64,000 nucleotides of DNA, from assembly GCF_030066895.1 (NCBI RefSeq), contig NZ_JASJAV010000019.1:1-64000 (forward strand), written 5' to 3'. The stretch comes from Breoghania sp. (GTDB taxonomy: Bacteria; Pseudomonadota; Alphaproteobacteria; Rhizobiales; Stappiaceae). Position numbers and translations under genes: made by a program. How positions within the stretch are numbered: position 1 is the stretch's first letter; each line of letters starts with the position of its first letter. Positions 57,777-64,000 of the stretch are shown piece after piece. Under the pieces are notes generated by a model. It did no database searches, was not told where the DNA came from, and worked only from the letters and a program-made list of their open reading frames with translations.

Positions 57777-59209
57777 AGCGCGATCGACGGGTCAAAATAC
57801 TTGCCACACTTGGCCCGTCATCTTCCGATCAGACAACGATCGAGAAGCTTTTCAAGGTCGGAGCCGACGTCTTCCGAATCAACATGAGCCATACCGACCA
57901 TGCGTTACTGAAGACGCTGGTCAAACGCATCCGCGCCGTGGAGGCGAACGTCGAACGTCCGATCGGCATTCTGGCGGATCTGCAGGGCCCGAAGCTCCGC
58001 GTCGGAACCTTCGAGAACAAGTCCGTCGTCCTGAAGGAGGGAGCCTCCTTCACGCTTGACGACGACACGACGCCCGGCACCGAAGAGCGCGTTCGCCTTC
58101 CGCATCCCGAAATTCTCTCCGCACTCGAGCCCGGCCACCGGCTGCTGCTGGACGACGGCAAGATCAAGCTCGTCGTCACCGAGTGCGACAAGGCCCGCGC
58201 CGTCACCCGCGTGGAGATCGGCGGCAAGCTGTCCGACCGCAAGGGCGTGTCTGTTCCCGACACCACCATTCCCGTCGGCGCGCTGACGGAGAAGGACCGC
58301 AAGGACCTCGACGCCGCGCTCGATGCCGAGGTCGACTGGATCGCCCTCTCCTTCATCCAGCGCCCCGAGGATCTGGCCGAGGCGCGCAAGGTCACGCGCG
58401 GCCGGGCGGGCATTCTCGCCAAGATCGAGAAGCCGCAGGCAGTGGAGCGGATCGACGAGATCATCGAACTGTCCGACGCTCTGATGGTCGCGCGCGGCGA
58501 TCTCGGTGTGGAGATGCCGCTGGAAAAGGTCCCCGGCATCCAGAAGCACATCACCCGCGCTTCCCGGCGTGCCGGCAAGCCGGTGGTCATCGCCACGCAG
58601 ATGCTGGAATCGATGATCACCTCGCCGGTCCCCACCCGAGCGGAGGTTTCCGACGTCGCGACCGCCGTCTTCGAGGGCGCGGACGCGATCATGCTGTCGG
58701 CTGAATCGGCGGCCAGTGATTTCCCGATCGAGGCGGTCTCGACCATGAACCGGATCGCCGAAGAGGTGGAGTGCGATCCGAACTACGCCAACATCATGCA
58801 CTCCCAGCGCACCGAACCGGAAGCGACTGGCGCCGACGCTATTTCGGCCGCCGCGCGTCAGATTGCGGAGACGCTGAAGCTTGCGGCCATCGTCTGCTAC
58901 ACCTCGTCGGGCGCCACGGGCCTGCGCGCGGCGCGCGAACGTCCCACCACGCCGATCATCGCGCCCTCCCCGGTCGTGGCCACCGCGCGTCGCCTGGCGC
59001 TTGTATGGGGCACCCACTGCGTCGTCAGCGAGGATGCGAAAGACGAGGATGAAATGGTCGACAAGGCCAGTCGTCTTGCCTTCCAGGACGGCTTCGCCCG
59101 CCCCGGCCAGCGCATCATCATCACCGCAGGCGTTCCCTTCGGCACGCCCGGCGCGACCAACATGCTGCGCATCGCCTTCGTCGGCTCCGACGGCCTCGGC
59201 GGCATCTGA
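57773..59209 (+). CDS. pyk: Pyruvate kinase
   Basis: Makes pyruvate and ATP from phosphoenolpyruvate. The 478-residue protein is complete: RRVKILATLGPSS, FRINMSHTDH, ILADLQGPKLRVGTF, the catalytic AGILAKIEKPQAVERIDEII and VARGDLGVEMPLEKVPGIQK, and MLSAESAASDFPIEAVS. Translationally coupled to DUF1036. Intact over 1.4 kb, 900 bp from the broken EamA gene. Confidence 0.97.
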   Translation: MKRDRRVKILATLGPSSSDQTTIEKLFKVGADVFRINMSHTDHALLKTLVKRIRAVEANVERPIGILADLQGPKLRVGTFENKSVVLKEGASFTLDDDTTPGTEERVRLPHPEILSALEPGHRLLLDDGKIKLVVTECDKARAVTRVEIGGKLSDRKGVSVPDTTIPVGALTEKDRKDLDAALDAEVDWIALSFIQRPEDLAEARKVTRGRAGILAKIEKPQAVERIDEIIELSDALMVARGDLGVEMPLEKVPGIQKHITRASRRAGKPVVIATQMLESMITSPVPTRAEVSDVATAVFEGADAIMLSAESAASDFPIEAVSTMNRIAEEVECDPNYANIMHSQRTEPEATGADAISAAARQIAETLKLAAIVCYTSSGATGLRAARERPTTPIIAPSPVVATARRLALVWGTHCVVSEDAKDEDEMVDKASRLAFQDGFARPGQRIIITAGVPFGTPGATNMLRIAFVGSDGLGGI

Positions 59210-59365
59210 CGCGATTTACCGACACTGTGATTGGGTTTGGCCGCTCGGCGAGTATTCGCCGGGTGTGACCGTGTGGGCTGAGTTCCGTGACCACGTTCAT
59301 AAGTCAGTTCGCAACGTGGTCGGGACCAATCCGCAGGCGCCTTCTCACCTCCTCATGAGTCCGCC

Positions 59366-59452
59366 GTCATTGCCCGGCTAAGTCCGGGCAATCCAGCAGG
59401 TAGCAGCATATGTGGAGAGTGCTGGATCCCTCGGACTACACCGGGGGATGAC
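59366..59452. repeat. Family C paired palindrome, copy 3 (reverse of copy 2)
   Basis: GTCATTGCCCGGCTAAGTCC(GGGC)AATCCAGCA faces GAGAGTGCTGGATCC and CACCGGGGGATGAC. Read backwards it aligns with 25497-25583. It occupies most of the 320-bp gap between pyk and the TPR gene. Confidence 0.85.
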
Positions 59453-59530
59453 GATCGAGAGAGCGGTGTCGGAGAAACAAGGCCCGCGCCCCGAGAGGAA
59501 GCCCATGAGCCGCAGCGAGCGACATACGCC

Positions 59531-60304
59531 CTAAAGCTCCACGCCGCCCGTAGACTTGCGCAGCTCTTCCACCGCCTTCTCCGCTTTTTCCTGATGCGGA
59601 TAGATCTCGAGAATGCGCTCGTAGGTGGCCAGCGCCGCAGTATCCTTGTCGGTGGCCTGCTGGATGGCAGCGAGCCCCGCCAGCGCCCCCCAGTGGCGCG
59701 GCTCCAGCGCCAGCGTGCGCTCGATATCGACCAACGCCTTGCCCAGATGCCCGGCCATGAAATGCGCCGCCGCACGGCGGTTCCAGCCCGCCACATAATC
59801 CGGTTTGAACCGCACCACCGCATCGAGCAGGTCAAGCGCCAGTTCTGGCTTCTTCGCCGCCAGCGCAGCCGCCGCGCGCGCCATAAGCAGATCGACCGTC
59901 GCGCTGCCGGAGCGAATCCATCGCATCTGGATACGGTGCGCGGTCTGTGCGCGCGCCTGGCTGCCATCCTCTTCGCGCAGCATGGAAAACAGCGCATCGA
60001 GATCCGGCTCCTGCGGCTTAGCCGTCTTGGCATTGTCCTTGGCGGTATCGCCCCCCTCGGCCTGCGACCCGGCTTCGGGCAGCGGTACCTCGTCCGGATC
60101 GAGCGGGCTTTCCTCAAACAAGGGAAACTCCTCGCCGTCGAGATCGGGCAGATCCGGCGTCACGTCCAGCATGTCGAACTGAACGCGAAGAATCATCGAC
60201 GGGTCGCGGAGCGCGGAAACGTCCGCAGCACCGGCCACGCCCGTCAGGCTGCCACTGAGGACAGCGGTGACAACAATGCGACTGAATGAAAAAGGAGCAC
60301 GCAT
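59531..60304 (-). CDS. Exported tetratricopeptide repeat protein
   Basis: A 257-residue periplasmic protein: signal peptide (IVVTAVLSGSLTGVAGAADV), an acidic Pro-rich stretch (residues 45-95), then two or three TPR motifs at about residues 150-245 (LALDLLDAVVRFKPDYVAGW, ALVDIERTLALEPRHWGALA, AALATYERILEIYPHQEKAE). It probably scaffolds an envelope complex; the partner is unknown. ATG 60304 is preferred over 60328 because the signal peptide then starts normally. Intact. Confidence 0.85.
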   Translation of the reverse strand: MRAPFSFSRIVVTAVLSGSLTGVAGAADVSALRDPSMILRVQFDMLDVTPDLPDLDGEEFPLFEESPLDPDEVPLPEAGSQAEGGDTAKDNAKTAKPQEPDLDALFSMLREEDGSQARAQTAHRIQMRWIRSGSATVDLLMARAAAALAAKKPELALDLLDAVVRFKPDYVAGWNRRAAAHFMAGHLGKALVDIERTLALEPRHWGALAGLAAIQQATDKDTAALATYERILEIYPHQEKAEKAVEELRKSTGGVEL

Positions 60305-60469
60305 GGACAGATTATGCCCTGCCCGCAATGGGCGGTCAAAACCGCAAGGCTGCGTAGTCCGCCGGAGCGATCAATCTCGCGTGATCGCACAAACGCGAAA
60401 AGGCGCGCGAAAATCGCGCGCCCTGAAAACGATCGAACGAACCGGTCGGGAAAACCCGGCGGCGCAGCT

Positions 60470-60595
60470 TCAGCCCTGGCGAGCCTTGAAGCGGGGGTTC
60501 CGCTTGTTGATGATGTAGACGCGGCCACGACGACAAACCATGCGGTTGTCACGGTGACGGCCCATCAGCGCCTTGAGCGAATTCTTGATCTTCAT
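60470..60595 (-). CDS. rpmJ: 50S ribosomal protein L36
   Basis: A 41-residue bL36: [20 protein letters not shown] then [21 protein letters not shown]. It has one Cys instead of the zinc set, i.e. the long C-minus type common in alphaproteobacteria. Stop TGA at 60470. Intact. Confidence 0.93.
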   Translation of the reverse strand: MKIKNSLKALMGRHRDNRMVCRRGRVYIINKRNPRFKARQG

Positions 60596-60742
60596 CGTTC
60601 TCGTTCCCGTCTCGGGCCCGTAAGGGGCTGTCCTCGCCGCCCTACCGCTAGACAGAGCCAGATGTAACGTAATCAGGCGACGGCGAACCGTTGCCCTCCG
60701 GCATAACCTCGCTCCGCAGGGGAGGCGAAAAGACCGGAGAAA

Positions 60743-60817
60743 TGGTGGGCGTGACTGGGATTGAACCAGTGACCCCTACGATGTCAACGTAGTGCTCTCC
60801 CGCTGAGCTACACGCCC
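60743..60817 (-). tRNA. tRNA-Val (GAC)
   Basis: Minus strand: GGGCGTG acceptor pairs with CACGCCC and an encoded CCA ends it at 60743. D-arm AGCTCAGCGGGAGAGC, anticodon stem CTACG/CGTAG around loop TTGACAT (anticodon GAC), and T-arm GGTTCAATC are all in place. Complete. Confidence 0.95.
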
Positions 60818-61028
60818 GAAACTTGTCGGTTGCGACCGGCGCCGCAGTACCCTTCAAAGGGCTGTGTCCGGTCGGCGGGTTCGCGGCGTGACCGCCACGG
60901 TGGTGAGCGATGTAGCGGGGAACGATCCGCGGTGCAAGGCCGGAAATGCCCTTTTTCGAAGACGCTTGGCCCGACCACGCTCCTCCTGTGGAAAGCTTTT
61001 GCCCATCGTGCACGTGCCGGACGCCTCC

Positions 61029-61388
61029 TCAGGCGGCCAGCATCCGCTCCACTTCGCTCACCAGATCGCGCAGATGGAAGGGTTTGGACAACACCTTGGC
61101 ATCTTTCGGCGCGTTCGAATCGGGGTTGAGCGCCACGGCTGCAAACCCCGTGATGAACATGACCTTGAGATCCGGATCGAGCTGAGTCGCGCGTCTCGCG
61201 AGCTCGATGCCGTCCATCTCGGGCATGACGATATCGGTGAGCAGCAACGTGAACGGCTCCTCACGAATCTGCTCATACGCGCTCATGCCATTATCGAAAG
61301 ACACGACGTCATACCCGGCATTCTGCAATGCCTTGGCAAGAAATCTCCGCATATCATTGTCATCTTCCGCGAGAAGGATCCGCGACAT
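61029..61388 (-). CDS. cpdR: Response regulator CpdR
   Basis: A 119-residue single-domain receiver. Its sequence is that of CpdR, the alphaproteobacterial cell-cycle adaptor that in its unphosphorylated form directs ClpXP to substrates: MSRILLAEDDNDMRRFLAKA, phospho-Asp in LLLTDIVMPEMDGIELARRA, MFITGFAAVALNP and KDAKVLSKPFHLRDLVSEVE. ATG 61388. It is divergent from the N-formylglutamate amidohydrolase gene, the order known from Sinorhizobium. Intact. Confidence 0.93.
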   Translation of the reverse strand: MSRILLAEDDNDMRRFLAKALQNAGYDVVSFDNGMSAYEQIREEPFTLLLTDIVMPEMDGIELARRATQLDPDLKVMFITGFAAVALNPDSNAPKDAKVLSKPFHLRDLVSEVERMLAA

Positions 61389-61673
61389 TTCATACAACCG
61401 TTATTGGAAACCCGCCCATTCCGGGCCGCCAGATTCATTTTCATCCCATAAGGATCGATCTATGTAAACATCCGGTGAAATCGGAACATGACACATCGTG
61501 TTCGCGATTGGACGCCCGTCGGGGTAGACTGGAGGGAAGATCGGGGCTGGACTGGCGTGTCGCTTTGTGGGCAGCGATACCCTTGGCGACTAACGTTGCG
61601 GTGGGCAGGAAGGGGCCCCACGGCAGAAACAGCAGGCTCCGGATTTGTCGTGGCTCGAAGCAAGAGGTGAGGC

Positions 61674-62603
61674 GTGGACGGTCGTTTGAGCGAATATCTG
61701 GCTGACGCGAGCCTGAACATCATCGACGGGTTCAACGAAGAAACGTGTGTGGAACTCCTGCAGCCGGCACAGCAGCGGTTGCCGTTCGTCTTCAATTCTC
61801 CTCACAGCGGCCGCTCCTATCCCCGCCAGTTCCTGGAATCCTCGCACCTCGACACGCTGCAGATCCGCCGTTCGGAAGATGCGTTCGTCGATGAACTGTT
61901 TATGAGCGTGGTCGCGCTGGGCGCACCGCTCGTGCGTGCGCTCTTTCCCCGCGCCTATCTGGACGTGAACCGCGAGCCCTACGAACTCGATCCCAAGATG
62001 TTCCGCGGCCGCCTGCCGCCCTTTGCCAATATCCGCTCCGTGCGCGTGGCTGGCGGGCTCGGCACCATCGCCCGCGTCGTCGGCGAGCGTCAGGACATCT
62101 ATTCCGGCCCGCTCGACGTGACCGAGGGGCTAGAGCGGATCGAAACCATCTACAAGCCCTATCACCGGACCCTGCGCCGCCTCCTGGCGGAAACGCATAT
62201 CGAGTTCGGGCACGCCGTTCTGATCGATTGCCATTCCATGCCGTCGTCCGTGCGCGGTCACGACAGCCTGTCGCGTCCCGACTTCATCCTCGGCGATCGC
62301 TACGGCACGAGCTGTTCCGCAGACATCAGCGAGGCGGCCGCCGACATCCTCACCGGCCTCGGCTACAGCATCGTCCACAACCGGCCCTATGCGGGCGGGT
62401 TCATCACCGAACATTACGGGCGCCCCGCCAAGGGCCTTCACGCCCTGCAGGTGGAAATCAACCGCGCACTCTACATGGATGAACGCCTGCATTGCCCGCA
62501 CGAGGGCTTCGACCGTGTCGCCGCAGACATGGCAACCTTCGCCCATCACCTGACGTCGATCCCGGATCACGGACTGCCGGCCCCCGCCATTGCAGCCGAA
62601 TGA
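61674..62603 (+). CDS. N-formylglutamate amidohydrolase
   Basis: A 309-residue amidohydrolase of the family that releases glutamate from N-formylglutamate. Characteristic residues are in PFVFNSPHSGRSYPRQFLES, AYLDVNREPYELDPKMFRG, IYKPYHRTLRRLL, GHAVLIDCHSMPSS and the C-terminal HALQVEINRALYMDE. Start is GTG 61674 behind AGAGGTGAGG. The family assignment is secure; the exact substrate is not, because no other hut genes are near. Intact, unlike the relative at 55165. Confidence 0.9.
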   Translation: MDGRLSEYLADASLNIIDGFNEETCVELLQPAQQRLPFVFNSPHSGRSYPRQFLESSHLDTLQIRRSEDAFVDELFMSVVALGAPLVRALFPRAYLDVNREPYELDPKMFRGRLPPFANIRSVRVAGGLGTIARVVGERQDIYSGPLDVTEGLERIETIYKPYHRTLRRLLAETHIEFGHAVLIDCHSMPSSVRGHDSLSRPDFILGDRYGTSCSADISEAAADILTGLGYSIVHNRPYAGGFITEHYGRPAKGLHALQVEINRALYMDERLHCPHEGFDRVAADMATFAHHLTSIPDHGLPAPAIAAE

Positions 62604-62714
62604 TCATCTCCGAGACCCACCGCGACATGCCCCTTCCCGCCCCGCGCCTTTCCCCGGTACGGATCGCGGGTGACAGGAGAGGCAACACAGTGCGGACGTA
62701 CAGGAATATCGAAG

Positions 62715-62803
62715 ACAAAAAAGACCGCTCCCGATGGAGGCGGCCTGAAGTCTAGGGAGGAAACGACCAAGATAGGACCGCGATACGAACCCACATCGCG
62801 GTG
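62715..62803 (-). ncRNA. mmgR: MmgR/alpha-r8 (Rfam suhB motif) small RNA
   Basis: On the minus strand a first hairpin ACCGCGAT...ATCGCGGT (62802-62777) is followed by an unpaired decamer TTTCCTCCCT (62763-62754), then a terminator hairpin GGCCGCCTCC-ATC-GGGAGCGGTC ending in TTTTTT (62717-62722). From memory, two hairpins around an unpaired UUUCCUCCCU are the hallmark of the MmgR (alpha-r8) family of Rhizobiales, and mmgR in S. meliloti lies between the same two neighbours. The decamer can pair with Shine-Dalgarno sequences. The 5' end is estimated. Confidence 0.82.
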
Positions 62804-63027
62804 TACAACCGCCCCCCGCATCGAACAAAAGTCAACCCGTACAAATTCCAAAAACGATTCTACATCGATCTTGGGGACGGGTAGCGATGCGATTGGAGCA
62901 GAACCCCACGTAAACCTCTAACCGCAGTTTCCGTGGCCAGAACAGGCAAAATTGCCGCACCTCGACCTTCCGCGACCCGATGTCAAAGGAGTCGCTCACA
63001 CCGTGATGCGAAAAATGCATATCTGAT

Positions 63028-63843
63028 ATGAATAATTATCATGACTACATTTCCTTCCTCCACCGTCTTGCGGATGCCGCCGGCACTCCTGCTCTGGAGG
63101 GGTTCCGGGCATCGATTCACGTCGACAACAAGGGACGCGCGGACGCCCCGGCCGATGACGCACGCCGCTACGATCCCGTCACGGATGCGGACCGCGGCGC
63201 GGAACGGGTCATGCGCGACCTGATCGAGGCGACCTATCCCGATCACGGCATCATCGGCGAGGAATACGGCGCCCTGAACCGCGAGGCCGAACATGTCTGG
63301 GTTCTGGATCCCATCGACGGCACGCGCTCCTTCATCGCCGGCGTGCCGCTGTGGGGCACGCTGATCGGCTTGATGCGCGAGGGACGCCCGACGCTCGGCA
63401 TGATGGCGCAGCCCTATATCGGGGAACGGTTCTTCGGCGATGGCCAAAAGGCCCATTATCGCGGCCCGCACGGCGAAGGCGCGATCAAGACCCGCGCCTG
63501 CCCGGATCTGTCCGATGCGATCCTCTTCACCACCACGCCCGGTCTCTTCAACGCCGAGGAACGCCCGCTTTACGACGCGGTGGAACACAAGGTGCGCCTG
63601 GCCCGCTACGGCACCGATTGCTACGGCTACTGCATGCTGGCCGCCGGTCAGGTCGATCTCGTCATCGAGGCGGGGCTGGAAACCTACGACGTCGCAGCCC
63701 TTGTGCCGATTGTGGAAGGAGCAGGCGGCGTCATGACCACATGGACGGGCGCTCCGGCAACGGACGGCGGCCGCATCGTTGCCAGTGGTGATCCCGCCCT
63801 GCACGAGCAGGTGCTGCGCGATCTCGCTCTCTGCCGGAGCTAG
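63028..63843 (+). CDS. hisN: HisN-type histidinol-phosphatase (IMPase family)
   Basis: A 271-residue member of the inositol monophosphatase superfamily resembling the HisN histidinol-phosphatases of alphaproteobacteria and actinobacteria. Metal motifs are GIIGEEYG (about 74), WVLDPIDGTRSFIAGVPLWG and the C-terminal GLETYDVAALVPIVEGAGG. It would supply the penultimate step of histidine synthesis. The synteny with the MmgR-like RNA, N-formylglutamate amidohydrolase and cpdR matches the Sinorhizobium locus. Intact. Confidence 0.88.
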   Translation: MNNYHDYISFLHRLADAAGTPALEGFRASIHVDNKGRADAPADDARRYDPVTDADRGAERVMRDLIEATYPDHGIIGEEYGALNREAEHVWVLDPIDGTRSFIAGVPLWGTLIGLMREGRPTLGMMAQPYIGERFFGDGQKAHYRGPHGEGAIKTRACPDLSDAILFTTTPGLFNAEERPLYDAVEHKVRLARYGTDCYGYCMLAAGQVDLVIEAGLETYDVAALVPIVEGAGGVMTTWTGAPATDGGRIVASGDPALHEQVLRDLALCRS

Positions 63844-63864
63844 ACGGAACGCCGGAACAGGTTG

Positions 63865-63994
63865 CCCACCCTTCGAGACGGTCGCTTGCGCGACCTCCTC
63901 AGGATAACGTTGTATGTGCTGATAAATTCAGGAATACCAACCGCGCGATACCCTCATCCTGAGGAGGCCCGAGGGGCCGTCTCGAAGGATGGGC
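63865..63994. repeat. Family A palindromic repeat, copy 5
   Basis: GCCCACCCTTCGAGACGG...GACCTCCTCAGGATAACGTT faces CTCATCCTGAGGAGGCCC...GTCTCGAAGGATGGGCC with a 48-bp spacer. Short form. Confidence 0.85.
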
Positions 63995-64000
63995 CGCTTG

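Noticed and set aside
1..64000. All lesions are sequencing or assembly errors
   Set aside because: Homopolymer cases (12574, 47908, 49770) could be, but tandem duplications, multi-codon deletions, nonsense substitutions, eroded motifs and zero hits in about 31 kb of core genes argue against it as the general cause.
1..64000. CRISPR array or defence island
   Set aside because: Repeats found are palindromic, dispersed and not regularly spaced; no cas or restriction genes.

Overview
The window is a high-G+C chromosomal segment of an alphaproteobacterium, most likely of the order Hyphomicrobiales (Rhizobiales). Lineage markers are GapR (DUF2312), CpdR, the TrcR-type DUF1013 protein, DUF1465, DUF1192, DUF1244, the three-part transhydrogenase genes, DUF1036-pyk, and a MmgR-type sRNA lying between an N-formylglutamate amidohydrolase and a HisN-like phosphatase as in Sinorhizobium. 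I cannot fix the family. No phage, integrase, IS transposase or CRISPR array was seen.

Layout. 1-5.1 kb: broken TSUP permease, GNAT, broken DUF4279, yebC, broken aldehyde dehydrogenase. 5.1-8.5 kb: ymdB, 5-formyl-THF cyclo-ligase, a two-gene R-body (RebB) insert, a probable 6S RNA, zapA and DUF4164. 9.2-18.5 kb: central carbon block tkt-gap-pgk-fba (class I aldolase), thiE-like, a Sel1 protein and efp. 18.6-25.4 kb: suhB, a broken proton-channel/OmpA pair, DUF1013, quinone oxidoreductase, DUF1192, DUF1465. 25.7-35.7 kb: rpmE, ABC exporter, broken methyltransferase, SDR, broken propionyl-CoA synthetase, second broken TSUP, acyl-CoA ligase, marC, ydcH. 36-41.6 kb: second YdcH, dead GGDEF gene, purE-purK, dead MATE, rpsU, dead quinone reductase. 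42-45.7 kb: pntB-pntA2-pntA1 and an aa3 oxidase subunit IV. 45.8-57 kb: a run of ruined genes (ABC1 kinase, DUF882, sigma-54 regulator, PepF, DUF3445, N-formylglutamate amidohydrolase, EamA) interrupted only by intact gapR and DUF1244. 57.3-64 kb: DUF1036-pyk, TPR protein, rpmJ, tRNA-Val, cpdR, N-formylglutamate amidohydrolase, MmgR-like sRNA, hisN.

The dominant signal is gene decay. About 19 of some 61 protein genes carry roughly 43 frameshifts, nonsense codons, deletions or tandem duplications, often several per gene. About 31 kb of housekeeping genes (tkt, gap, pgk, fba, efp, pyk, pntAB, ABC exporter, ribosomal proteins) carry none. The lesions include 23-bp and 10-bp perfect tandem duplications, multi-codon deletions and TGG-to-TGA changes, which simple read errors do not explain well. 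Loss hits transport, signalling and peripheral catabolism, as expected for a lineage that recently became host- or niche-restricted. Base composition has not visibly drifted, so the process would be young. Draft-assembly error remains the main rival explanation for the homopolymer subset.

Intergenic DNA is rich in paired palindromic repeats of four families (A to D below). Some copies have their cores inverted relative to each other.
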